A stretch of DNA of 64,000 bases, from contig CBDCHP010000012.1 of NCBI GenBank assembly GCA_965217265.1, forward strand, positions 1 to 64,000. Direction: 5' to 3'. Source of the stretch: JAGRGG01 sp965217265 (GTDB lineage Bacteria > Pseudomonadota > Alphaproteobacteria > Geminicoccales > Geminicoccaceae). This document shows positions 52,491-62,073 of the stretch, in pieces. How positions within the stretch are numbered: position 1 is the first letter of the stretch; every line of letters begins with the position of its first letter. The position numbers and the translations under genes were made by a program. The notes under the pieces were generated by a model. It was not told the origin of the DNA. It worked only from the letters and a program-made list of their open reading frames with translations, and did no database searches.

Positions 52491-54203
52491 ATGGGTGCGT
52501 TCAAGGACGCGCACGGCGGTGCCCTGCTGGACCTCTACCTCGACGCGCAGGGCGCGGAGGAGGCGAAGAAGAAGGCGCGCGACCTGCGCTCCTGGGACTT
52601 GAGCGAGCGTCAGGTCTGCGACGTCGAGATGCTGTTGTGCGGCGCCTTCTCGCCGCTCGAAGGCTTCTTGAACCAGGGCGACTACGATCGCGTCTGCCGC
52701 GAGATGCGGCTGGAGGGCGGCACGGTGTGGCCGATGCCGATCACGCTCGACGTCGGCCAAGCCTTCGCCGACGAGACCGAGATCGGCGAGACGGTGGCCC
52801 TGCGCGACCGCGAGGGCGTCCCGCTCGCCTTGATGACGATCGAGAGCAAGTGGACGCCGGACAAGAAGGCCGAGGCCGAGCACGTCTTCGGCAAGGCCGA
52901 CGAGGCCCACCCCGCCGTGCGCTACCTGATGCGTCGGGCGGGGCCGGTCTACCTCGGCGGCCGCCTGCAGGGCATCGAGGCGCCGACGCACTACGACTTC
53001 AAGCACCTGCGCGACACGCCCAAGGAACTGCGCGACCGGTTCAAGAAGCTCGGCTGGCGCCGGGTGATCGCCTTTCAGACCCGCAACCCCATGCACCGGG
53101 CGCACCAGGAGCTGACCTACCGCGCGGCGAAGCGGGCCGAGGCCAACTTGTTGATCCAGCCCGTCGTCGGCATGACCAAGCCCGGCGACATCGACCACTA
53201 CACCCGCGTGCGCTGCTACGAGAAGCTGGTCCAGACCTACCCCGACCAGACGACCATGCTCTCGCTCCTGCCGCTCGCCATGCGCATGGGCGGCCCGCGC
53301 GAGGCGGTCTGGCACGGCATCATCCGCAAGAACTACGGCTGCACCCACCTGATCGTCGGCCGCGACCACGCCGGCCCCGGCAACGACAGCCAAGGGCAGC
53401 CGTTCTACGATCCCTACGGCGCGCAGACCCTGTTCGAGCAGTACCAGGACGAGCTGGACATCACGATGGTGCCCTTCCAGCAGCTCGTCTACAGCCAGGA
53501 CAAGGCGCAGTACAAGCCGAGCGACGAGGTCGAGGCGGGCGAGACCGTCTTGAACCTGTCCGGCACCGAGCTGCGCCGCCGCTTGGCCGAGGGGCTCGAC
53601 ATCCCCGAGTGGTTCTCCTTTCCCGAGGTCGTGACCGAACTCAGAAAGACCCACCCGCCGCGCCACGCGCAGGGCTTCACCGTCTTCTTCACAGGCTTGT
53701 CGGGCTCGGGCAAGTCGACGATCGCCAACGCCCTCATGGTCAAGCTGATGGAGTTGGGCGGCCGGCCGGTGACGCTGCTCGACGGCGACGTCGTCAGGAA
53801 GAACCTGTCGTCGGAACTCGGCTTCTCCAAGGAGCACCGCAACCTCAACATCGAGCGTATCGGCTACGTCGCCTCCGAGATCACCAAGAACCGCGGCATC
53901 GCCATCTGCGCCCCGATCGCACCCTACACCGCGACGCGCGCCAAGGTTCGCGAGGGCATCGAGCAGTTCGGCGGCTTCATCGAGGTCCACGTCGCGACCC
54001 CCTTGGAGGTCTGCGAAGAGCGCGACCGTAAGGGCCTCTACGCCAAGGCGCGCGCCGGCCTGATCAAGGAGTTCACCGGCATCTCCGACCCCTATGAGGC
54101 GCCGGAGAACCCGGAGATGCGCATCGACACCGACGAGATGAGCCCCGACCTCGCCGCGCATCGCATCCTGGTCAAGCTGGAGTCGATGGGCTTCATTCGG
54201 TAA
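52491..54203 (+). CDS. bifunctional sulfate adenylyltransferase / adenylylsulfate kinase
   Basis: 570-aa enzyme making APS then PAPS from sulfate and ATP. The N-terminal ATP sulfurylase has QTRNPMHRAHQEL (HxxH, about 197-205) and VGRDHAGPGND. The C-terminal APS kinase has the P-loop FTGLSGSGKSTIANAL (about 399-413), LLDGDVVRKNL and EHRNLNIERIGYVA. Order is ATPS-then-APSK. ATG with AAGGA upstream. Supplies PAPS for sulfotransfer or assimilation. Convergent with the helicase across palindromic copy 10. Confidence 0.95.
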   Translation: MGAFKDAHGGALLDLYLDAQGAEEAKKKARDLRSWDLSERQVCDVEMLLCGAFSPLEGFLNQGDYDRVCREMRLEGGTVWPMPITLDVGQAFADETEIGETVALRDREGVPLALMTIESKWTPDKKAEAEHVFGKADEAHPAVRYLMRRAGPVYLGGRLQGIEAPTHYDFKHLRDTPKELRDRFKKLGWRRVIAFQTRNPMHRAHQELTYRAAKRAEANLLIQPVVGMTKPGDIDHYTRVRCYEKLVQTYPDQTTMLSLLPLAMRMGGPREAVWHGIIRKNYGCTHLIVGRDHAGPGNDSQGQPFYDPYGAQTLFEQYQDELDITMVPFQQLVYSQDKAQYKPSDEVEAGETVLNLSGTELRRRLAEGLDIPEWFSFPEVVTELRKTHPPRHAQGFTVFFTGLSGSGKSTIANALMVKLMELGGRPVTLLDGDVVRKNLSSELGFSKEHRNLNIERIGYVASEITKNRGIAICAPIAPYTATRAKVREGIEQFGGFIEVHVATPLEVCEERDRKGLYAKARAGLIKEFTGISDPYEAPENPEMRIDTDEMSPDLAAHRILVKLESMGFIR

Positions 54204-54206
54204 AGA

Positions 54207-54351
54207 GAACGCTCGCGCGTGCGCTGCCGCGCGGGCTTCTCTTCTTTTTTGCGACCTGTCGCCTGAGTTTGGCCCCAACGCCGAGGGCCGGCCTCGGACA
54301 AGAGCAAAAAAGAAAAAAGAGAAAGCCCGCGGCAGCGACGCGAAGCGTTCA
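54207..54351. repeat. intergenic palindromic element, copy 10
   Basis: About 145 bp between convergent genes. Tips GAACGCTCGCGCGTGCGC and CGACGCGAAGCGTTCA; the latter contains the helicase stop codon. The core is in the inverted orientation and is diverged (CCTCGGACAAGAGC). Confidence 0.88.
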
Positions 54352-56317
54352 TTCACGACACTCGGCGGCGGCGATGAGGTGGCACGACGCCGGCTGGCGA
54401 TCGTGGCCGACGCGCGGCCTCGCCTCTTGCTCGAGTCCCATCGTCAGGGCCTTTATTGCGCGCTCGCGGTCGATGTCAAAGGCCGACAATTGGCTGACGG
54501 CGGGTTCGAGGAGCAGGTGCTTGAACCTCTCGCGCGGCAGCCGCTCGACGTTGCCCCGCGCATCGAACCACAGCGGGATCAACTCGTCTTCCAGCATCTC
54601 GCCCCGCTTGTCCTGCCAGCGCAGGAACCAGACGCCGAAGCCGCCGGGGGGCCCGGACCCGGCGACGGCGGCGTAGAGGCCGTCGAAGGCGCGATTCTTT
54701 GCCATGCCCACGAGCAGGCGGAAGAAGGCGCTGTCGAAGTCGAGCGGCGCCACGTCGTCTCGCTCTCGCGCCAGAGCGCGCTCCAGGGCCACGGTCACGG
54801 TCCGCTGCCGGCCGAACTCCGGACAGGCATCCACCAGATGCTCGGGAAGCTCGAAGCGGATGCCGCGCCCCTGATGGACGGCGCGAACGTCGCGCGCCGC
54901 GATGCGGGGCAGCATCCCTTCGACGAACGCGCGCAGATGGCGCCCGTCGACGCCGAGCAGGCCGCCCCCGACGCCCTCGAAGCCGTCGGCGAAGGACAGG
55001 ATCTCGTCCTGCAAAAGCTGGGCTTTCCTCGCCTCTTCGATCGCCCGCGCGATCTCGGGCCCGCTCGAGCCGAATTGCATCGACACCGCCCGCTCCAGGA
55101 TCGCCTCCATGTCGATCGCCTGGAGGAGTTGCCCCAGGATCTCGGCCTCCAGGGCCGGCCGCGCGGCCCCGCCGACGGCGGCGGGGCCGCGGGCCATGAC
55201 CTCGACCCGGTCCAGCATCAAGCCGAGCGCGTCGTTGTCGAAGCCGTCTTGGATGTGCAGGTTGAAGACCTGGACACGGTGCTGCTGCCCGTAGCGGTAG
55301 AGCCGGCCGATGCGCTGCACCAGCTTCGAGGGGTTCCAGGGCAGGTCGTAGTTGGCGAGGACGTGGCACCCCTCGTGCAGGTTCAAGCCCTCCCCGCCGG
55401 CCTCGGTCGAGACCATGAACCGGGCGTCTTCCTTGAAGCGACGGATGTTGGCGAGCTTCTCGTCCAAGCCCATCGACCCGTGGATCAAGGCGGGCTCGCC
55501 CGCTTCGGGCAGGTGACGCACCAGGGCCGCTTGGAGGTAGTCCTGCGTGGCGCGGTATTCGGTGAAGATCAACAGCCGCCGCCCGCCTTGAAGCACCGGC
55601 CCCGCGATCTTCTCCAAGAACAAGCGCAGCTTCGCGTCGTCCCGGCGCACCGGTGCCGCCAGCCGCAAGAGGCGCTCGATCTGCGACACCTCGTTGGCGA
55701 AGAAAGGGCGATTGCCAAAGAGGTCCGGGTGCTGGAGCGGATCGTCCTCGGGCGGCTCGCCGCCAGCGGCGGCCCTTCCTTGATCGGCGGCGTCCCCCGC
55801 CTCCAGCCGCTCGCGCCGACGTTCGAGCGCCCCGACGATGGCGGCGATGCTGGACGAGGCGAGCTTACGGTAGGTCGTCATGACGAAGCCGATCGCCCGG
55901 TCTTTGGCCCCCCGTTTTGCCCCGGCGTCGTAGCCGTGGCGGAGGTAGCGGACCAGTTCGTCGGCGAAGGCCTTCTTGGCCGCCTCGGGCTCGACGGCGA
56001 CGCGAAAGGTGTCGTGGCCGTTGCAGAGAAGCCGGCCCTGGGCGTCGGCGACGGCGGCTTTCTTGTTGCGCAGGATGATTTCGGTCACGACGTCCGGATT
56101 GGCTTCCAACGTCGCGAGATCGTCGCGCAGGTCCGGTCGGACCAGCTCCAGCAGGGCCGCGAAGCGCGCCGTCTTGCCCTGGTGCGGCGTGGCGCTGAGC
56201 AGCAGCATCGCCGGCGTCAGGGGCCGCAGCGCCCCGGCCAGCCGGTAGCGCTCGGTCCGCTCGCCGCGCTCGCCGCGCCCGAGCCGGTGCGCCCCGTCGA
56301 AGACCACCACGTCCCAA

Positions 56318-56338
56318 CCGCCCGCCGCCCGCCGCCCG
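56318..56338 (+). repeat. three tandem copies of a 7-bp unit (CCGCCCG)
   Basis: Units at 56318-56324, 56325-56331 and 56332-56338, in the helicase gene. With two units the reading frame passes smoothly from ALRAAGG to WDVVVFD; the third unit shifts it. Confidence 0.9.
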
Positions 56339-56391
56339 CAGCGCGTCCGCCTGCTCCTGGCGCTTGGCGAGGTCGAGCGAGACGATCACCT

Positions 56392-56445
56392 TGTCGCGCG
56401 AGCGCCAGTGCAGCGGGTTGTCGCGCGAGCGCCAGTGCAGCGGGT
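56392..56445 (+). repeat. 27-bp perfect tandem duplication
   Basis: 56392-56418 equals 56419-56445. It is in frame and duplicates nine residues (PLHWRSRDN / PLHWRSRDK) in the helicase between motifs I and II. Confidence 0.92.
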
Positions 56446-57174
56446 CGCGCGACTGGAAGTCCTGACCGAAAATTTCGTAGGCCTGATCGAACTTGAAGCG
56501 CATCTCGTCCTGCCATTGCCGGACGAGGCCGGCCGGGCAGACGATGAGCACCCGCCGCGCTTGGTTGCGCCGGGCGAGCGCGTGCAGGATCAGGCCCACC
56601 TCGACCGTCTTGCCGAGGCCCACGTCGTCGGCGATCAGCCAGTTCACGTTACCGGAAGTGATCACCTTGTGGGCGAGGCGGATCTGGTGCGGCAGGGGGT
56701 CCAGGTCGAGGCGTCCGAGGGCGCCCGTGTTGCGGTCCCAAGCCTGGAGCGCGTAGGCCAACAAGCGCAGGCGCAGGCGCTCGGCGTGGTCGGGCCAAGG
56801 CCCTAACTGCCCCCGCCGCAGCCGTTCCTCGACCGGCCGCACGCGCGCGAGCGTCTGGAAGGGCAGCCAGCGGCTGAGGCCGCTCTCCAGGAACTGCACC
56901 AGCACCTGCCCGCAGCCGGCGAACCTCCGCACCGCCAGGACCTGACCGATCCCGAGCGGATCGAAACGGTGGCCTGCCGGCGCGTGCTCGACCTGCATCC
57001 CTGGCACAAAGGCGCTCTCAAGCGATGCGGCATCGCGCCAGGAATGGCTGGCCGGTCCGTACCGGAAGCGTGCCAGGAGGCGGTCTTCCTCGACGCGGAT
57101 CTCCGTCACCATCCCCTCGCGGCCGGCGGCGTCGCGCACCCAGCAGCCGACGGCGGGGACCAGGCGTTGCGGCT

Positions 57175-58287
57175 TCAACGCGGGCGCGCCACGATGAGAC
57201 CGCCCGCCCGTCCGGCTTCGCCGAGATAGGCCACCTGCGTTTTGATGAAGCAAACGAGGCTGTCGTAGCCTTCGTCCTCCTCGTCGAGGTCGAGCCAGAC
57301 CTCGCGCCAGGAGGCGAGGGTGAGATCGACGACCTCGTCGCACTCGAAGATCTGCGCCAAGCGCAGCGCCAGCCGCCACGACATGCCGTTGCGTTCGAGA
57401 CGGTGGTCGATGCGGGTGGTCTGGGTCCGTTCAAGGCGGTTGAAGCGGCGGACGAGCCACAGTTCCGACGTCTCGCGCCAGTGCGCCCTGATCGCCGCCG
57501 CCGCCTTCAGCTCGAAGGGGCACCCTCTTCGTGGACCAGCCCGGCGATGGCCGCGCGGGCGGCGCCGATGGGTGGGCCCGGCCGAACCTGCGCAGCCAGC
57601 GCAGCGCCGCCGCGCGCGCTCTTTGACTGGGAAGGTCGAGCCCCTCGACCAGCGCCGTCGACGCGCCGGGCGGCGGGATCGTCCGCCGGGACCGCCGTCC
57701 GTCCCGCCCGATGGAGGGGGGATCTCGACCCAGTCCGGCGCTCCGATCGGCGGCCCGGCGGGCGGGGGCTCGACGCGCCCGCCGTCGCCGTCGGCCGCAC
57801 CCCCGTCCGCTTCCCACCAATCCCCGACCGAATCGACCGAACAAGCCGGGTCGGCGGACGCCGTGACGGGCGGCACCGCATCGGCCCGATCTCCGGCAGG
57901 TTCGGGTTTCTGGCCGTCCCGCTCCCCAGGATCCCGCACAGGACTGAACCAGTCGCGGTCGGGATGAAGGGGCGAGGGCGTCGTCAAAAGCTCGGCCGTG
58001 AGGTCCGATGGATCGACGGGTTGTCCTGCGCCGCCGTCCTCGGGGGCGTCGTCGGCGAGGGGTGACGAGGCCGCCCCTGATTCATCCGCAGGGTCGACAG
58101 GATCGAGGGGCGGAAAGCAGGGCGTCGTGTTCCAGGAAAACGGCTCAAGCCGTTCGAAGTCATTCGAGGGCTCGATGGAAGCCTCGGCACGCTCTGCCGC
58201 CTGCGGGGCAGACATGCGGTCGGTCCCAAGCTCCCAGCGTCGGCGCCAGCCCCTTGCCGGCACCATCGTCCCGTCGTTCCTGAACAT
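57175..58287 (-). pseudogene. helicase partner protein, unknown, several frameshifts
   Basis: About 370 aa. The N-terminal half is acidic, Pro/Asp-rich and disordered. The C-terminal 110 residues (ELKAAAAIRAHWRETSELWL to LGEAGRAGGLIVARPR) look like a folded helical domain. In between, the protein-like reading changes frame: about 57690-57575 reads ALVEGLDLPSQRARAAALRW in a second frame, about 57575-57520 reads GAARAAIAGLVHEEGAP in a third, then the first resumes. Not recognised. It overlaps the helicase start (TTGA), so they were one operon. ATG at 58287; MSAPQAAE at 58215 is an alternative. Confidence 0.55.
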
Positions 58288-58697
58288 TCCCGCCCAGCAG
58301 GCGCCGTATCAACCTTCCGACGCGAACGGCCATGCAAACCTGCCTCTTGCTGTCATCGACGGCGGCGAGGTCCTCGCAGCCCTGCCCCGCTTTTGATCAA
58401 TGGGTCTGCCTTCAATGGCGACGAGGCTATCGGCGCCGCAAGCGGTTATCAACCTAAACGTTTATCCGGCGCCATTTAGCAACTTTTGAGCTTGCCAGGT
58501 TGTGCCGAATCCCCTAGAGCCACGGCTAAACTTCGCCAAAGACGCGCAGGAAAGACGAACGCCCCGCGCGGCCTGCCTCGCGCCGCGAGGCGCTGAAGCG
58601 TTCATCCCTCTCCGCGACCTGTTGCGTCGCGCCGGCGCAATCTCCCCGAACGCGCGGGCGTAGCATCCCTTGAGGGTGCGTAGGAAGAGGTCGCTTC
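58288..58697. other. intergenic region with AT-rich tract and repeat remnant
   Basis: 410 bp between divergent pseudogenes. About 58395-58500 is AT-richer (GGTTATCAACCTAAACGTTT) and probably held promoters. 58531-58604 is half of a palindromic element. No gene is seen. Confidence 0.5.
58531..58604. repeat. partial palindromic element (one arm)
   Basis: Right-arm remnant: CTCGCGCCGCGAGGCGCTG then AAGCGTTCA. It matches the altered right arm of copy 9 and lacks the T-rich left arm. Confidence 0.65.
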
Positions 58698-60012
58698 ATG
58701 GCGCTTGAACTCGATACGATCGCCCACGGCCCCGGCACCGGCCGCGCATTGACCCGTCAAGGAGGCGTCCGGGCACGGGCAGTTGGGCCGACCTCGGCCC
58801 CGGCGACCTCGCGCTTCGCGAGTGGGCCGCGCTGGGCCTCGACCTGCCGGACCTGGACGCCGTGCGCCGCTACCGGCTCGGGCGCCTGCGCGCGGGCCTC
58901 CGGGCGCGGGGGCTGGCGGGGGCGCTCCTGTTCGACCCGCTCAACCTGCGCTACGCCACCGACCAGACCAACGTGCAGGTCTGGTGCGGCCACAACGCCG
59001 TGCGCTACGCCTTCGTCGCCACCGAAGGCCCCGTCGTCCTGTTCGACTTCCACAATCGCGAGCACCTGAGCGAGCACCTGCCGCTGGTCGACGAGGTGCG
59101 CCCGGCCATTGCCACGGCGTGGTTCTTCGCCGGCGAACGCGGGCCGGAGCGGGCCAAAGCCTGGGCCGGCGAGATCGACGGCCTCCTGCGCCGTGCCGGC
59201 GGCAAGGACGGGCGCCTCGCCGTCGACCGGCTGGAGCCCGAGACGGCGGCGGCGCTGGACGCCGTCGGCATCCGGGTCGTGGACGCCCGGGAGATCACCG
59301 AAGGAGCCCGCGCGATCAAGTCGCCGGACGAGGTCCGGGCGATGCGCTGCGCCGTCGCCGCCTGCGGGGCCGGCATGGCCGCGATGCGCGCGGCCCTCGA
59401 ACCCGGCGTCAGCGAGCAGGGGCTCTGGGCCGAACTGTACAAGGCCAACATCGCCCGCGGCGGCGAGTGGATCGAGACCCGCCTGCTAGCGTCCGGCCCG
59501 CGCACGAACCCCTGGTTCCAGGAGTGTTCGAGCCGGGCGATCGAGGCCGGCGACCTCGTCGCCTTCGACACCGACCTGATCGGCCCCCACGGCTACTGCG
59601 CCGACGTCTCGCGCACCTGGGTCTGCGGCGACGGCGGCTTCAGGGCCGAGCAGCTGGCGCTGCTCGACCTCGCCGAGGCCTAGATCGCGCACAATCTGGC
59701 GCTCGTCGGCCCCGGCGTCGCGTTGCGCGAGATCGGCGAGCGGGCCTTCGTCCTGCCCGAGGCCGGCCGCAAGAACCGCTACTCGGTGATGATGCACGGC
59801 GTGGGTTTGTGCGACGAGTACCCGGCCACCCCGAGGACGCCCCGATCACCGGCTACGACGCCGTCCCGGCGCCCGGCATGTGCCTGTGCGTCGAGAGCTG
59901 CGTCGGCGTCGAGGGCGGGGCCGAGGGGGTCAAGCTGGAGGAGCAGGTGCTGGTGACCGAGGGCGGCCGCGAGGTCCTCTCGACCTACCCCTTGCGCGAT
60001 CCCGGCCGGTGA
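58698..60012 (+). pseudogene. M24 family metallopeptidase-like protein (DddP-like candidate)
   Basis: About 435 aa if repaired. Frame 1 starts at ATG 58698 (GGAAGAGG upstream) but the family sequence begins in another frame near 58783 (WADLGPGDLALREWAALGLD). It continues to LRYATDQTNVQVWCGHNAVR and FDTDLIGPHGYCADVSRTW. A TAG at 59681-59683 interrupts (LLDLAEA-stop-IAHNLALVG), and a further shift at about 59825 precedes EDAPITGYDAVPAPGMCLCV and EGVKLEEQVLVTEGG. The family is creatinase/prolidase; the sequence reminded me of the DMSP lyase DddP, which is not certain. Stop is in the adjacent repeat. Confidence 0.8.
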
Positions 60013-60098
60013 ACGCTTCGAACCGTTGGGCAGTCCTGCCGGCACGGTCTGCTTGATCCGCGGCCGGCGTCGCGTACCCAGCGCACGCCAAGCGTTCA
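60010..60098. repeat. degenerate short palindromic element
   Basis: 89 bp with only the tips preserved: TGAACGCTTCG at the left, CAGCGCACGCCAAGCGTTCA at the right. T-rich and A-rich tracts and the core are missing. Confidence 0.65.
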
Positions 60099-60241
60099 AA
60101 CGCCTTGACCGGCGGGGGCGGCTCGGCTTTTTAGGGTCCCGCACTTGCCGACGGCGACATTTGGACACCTCGCGCCCGCGCGATTCCGACCCCATAGCCT
60201 GCCGGTACACGAACAAGCCCTGCTGCCTCAAGGAACGCGCG

Positions 60242-61399
60242 ATGTCGGCCGACTACCTGTTCACGAGCGAGTCCGTCTCGGAGGGCCATCCGGACAAGAT
60301 CTGCGATCGCATCTCGGACGAGATCCTCGACCTCTTCCTCGCCGAGTACCCGCTCGCCCGCGTCGCCTGCGAGACGCTCGCCACGACGAACCGCGTCGTC
60401 ATCGCCGGCGAGTACCGGCCGGGGGTGGACTCGAAGATCGACTTCGCCGCGATCGAGAACGCCGCGCGCAACGCGATCCGCACGATCGGCTACGAGCAGG
60501 ACGGCTTCGACTGGCGAACCGCCAAGGTCGAGGTGCTGCTGCACCCGCAATCGCCGCACATCGCGCAGGGCGTCGACACCGACGGCGCCGGCGACCAGGG
60601 GATCATGTTCGGCTTCGCCTGCGACGAGACGCCCGAACTGATGCCGGCCCCGATCCAGTTCGCCCACAAGATCCTGCGCACCATGGCCGAGGCCCGGCAC
60701 AAGCGCGAAGCGCCCGAACTCGGCCCCGACGCCAAGAGCCAGCTCACGCTGCGCTACGTCGACGGCAGGCCGGTCGGCGTCGACTCGGTCGTCGTTTCGA
60801 CGCAGCACGAGGAAGGCCTGAGCCAGGACGACGTGGCAAGCATCGTCCGCCCCTACGTCCGATCGGTGCTGCCGGCCGATTGGCTCGACCGCGACACCAA
60901 GTGGTACGTCAACCCGACCGGCACCTTCGTCATCGGCGGCCCCGACGGCGACGCCGGCCTCACCGGGCGCAAGATCATCGTCGACACCTACGGCGGTGCC
61001 GCCCCGCACGGCGGCGGCGCGTTCTCGGGCAAGGACCCCACCAAGGTCGACCGCTCGGCCGCCTACGCCGCGCGCTACCTCGCCAAGAACGTCGTCGCCG
61101 CCGGCCTCGCCCGGCGCTGCCTGATCCAGCTCTCCTACGCGATCGGTGTGGCGCGGCCGCTCTCGATCTACGTCTCGACCTTCGGCACCGGCGAGGTGGA
61201 CGAGGGGCGCCTGGGCGCCTTGCTGATGGACCTCGACCTGTCGCCCAAGGGCATCCGCGAGCGCCTCGGCCTGAACCGGCCGATCTACGCCCGCACCGCC
61301 GCCTACGGCCATTTCGGCCGCGAGCCCGAGGACGACGGCGGCTTCTCCTGGGAGCGCTCCGACCTCGTCGACGACCTGCGGCGCGCCTTCAACGTTTGA
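60242..61399 (+). CDS. metK: S-adenosylmethionine synthetase
   Basis: 385-aa enzyme making SAM from ATP and methionine. Motifs: VSEGHPDKICDRISDEILD, GAGDQGIMFGFACDET, and the P-loop-like GGGAFSGKDPTKVDRSAAY. AAGGA precedes ATG 60242. The upstream 140 bp showed no riboswitch I could recognise. The stop overlaps the trmB TTG (TTGA). Confidence 0.96.
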   Translation: MSADYLFTSESVSEGHPDKICDRISDEILDLFLAEYPLARVACETLATTNRVVIAGEYRPGVDSKIDFAAIENAARNAIRTIGYEQDGFDWRTAKVEVLLHPQSPHIAQGVDTDGAGDQGIMFGFACDETPELMPAPIQFAHKILRTMAEARHKREAPELGPDAKSQLTLRYVDGRPVGVDSVVVSTQHEEGLSQDDVASIVRPYVRSVLPADWLDRDTKWYVNPTGTFVIGGPDGDAGLTGRKIIVDTYGGAAPHGGGAFSGKDPTKVDRSAAYAARYLAKNVVAAGLARRCLIQLSYAIGVARPLSIYVSTFGTGEVDEGRLGALLMDLDLSPKGIRERLGLNRPIYARTAAYGHFGREPEDDGGFSWERSDLVDDLRRAFNV

Positions 61400-62073
61400 G
61401 CGCGGCGGGCGACCGGCCGCGCCGCCAGTTCTGGAGCAGCCGGCGCGGCTCGACGCGGCTCAGCCACGCGGCGCGGGCACACCTCGCCGAGGCGCTGCCC
61501 AAGCTCGGCCTCGACGTGCCCGAGCGCGGCCTGATCGACGTCGAGGCGCTGTTCGAGCACGCGCCCGATGCCTTGTGGCTGGAGATCGGCTTCGGCGGCG
61601 GCGAGCATCTGGCGGGGCTCGCGGCCGAGCACCGGCGCGTCGGCCTGATCGGCGTCGAGCCCTACGTCGAGGGGGTGGCGAAGCTGCTGCGCGCGGTGCA
61701 AGAGCAGAGCCTCGACAACGTCCGGGTCTGCACCGACGACGCCCGCCGGCTGATCGACGCGCTGCCGGATGGCTGCCTGGACCGCCTCTACGTCCTCTTC
61801 CCCGACCCCTGGCCGAAGGCGCGCCACCACAAGCGCCGCATCGTCAACCCGAGCACCGCGGCCGAGTTCGCCCGCCTCCTCAAGCCCGGCGCCGAGGTCC
61901 GCCTCGCCACCGACGACACCGGCTACGCCGAGGCGATGGAGGCGACGTTAAACGCTACGCCCGGCCTTGAACGGGTGGGCAGCGCCTGGGAAGGGTGGCG
62001 GCCGACGCGGTACGCCGAGAAGGCGGCGGCGGCCGGGAGGGACGCGCGCTTCTTTCGCTACGTCAGGGTATAG
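61396..62073 (+). CDS. trmB: tRNA (guanine-N7-)-methyltransferase
   Basis: 225-aa SAM-dependent enzyme forming m7G46 in tRNA. SAM motif LWLEIGFGGGEHLAGLA; family block YVLFPDPWPKARHHKRRIV; C-terminal WEGWRPTRYAEKAAAAGRD. TTG 61396 overlaps metK; translation coupled with the enzyme that makes its cofactor. Confidence 0.94.
   Translation: MSAAGDRPRRQFWSSRRGSTRLSHAARAHLAEALPKLGLDVPERGLIDVEALFEHAPDALWLEIGFGGGEHLAGLAAEHRRVGLIGVEPYVEGVAKLLRAVQEQSLDNVRVCTDDARRLIDALPDGCLDRLYVLFPDPWPKARHHKRRIVNPSTAAEFARLLKPGAEVRLATDDTGYAEAMEATLNATPGLERVGSAWEGWRPTRYAEKAAAAGRDARFFRYVRV

Larger units (their letters stand above)
54349..57178 (-). pseudogene. RapA/HepA-type SNF2 helicase, frameshifted
   Basis: About 940 aa when repaired. 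An N-terminal Tudor-like region (GQVLVQFLESGLSRWLPFQ) is followed by motif I ADDVGLGKTVEVGLIL. After the frameshift at 56318-56338 come the motif II region VVVFDGAHRLG, LLLSATPHQGK (motif III), STEAGGEGLNLHEG and motif VI QRIGRLYRYGQQHR. Motif II has Gly where the catalytic Glu of DEAH should be. The shift is a third copy of a 7-bp unit; two copies restore frame. TTG start 57178 overlaps the partner stop. Such helicases occur in defence systems; no system is assigned. Confidence 0.8.

Noticed and set aside
60099..60241. SAM-responsive riboswitch before metK
   Set aside because: No consensus of SAM-II, SAM-V or SAM-SAH types could be recognised by eye; the region is plain GC-rich leader.
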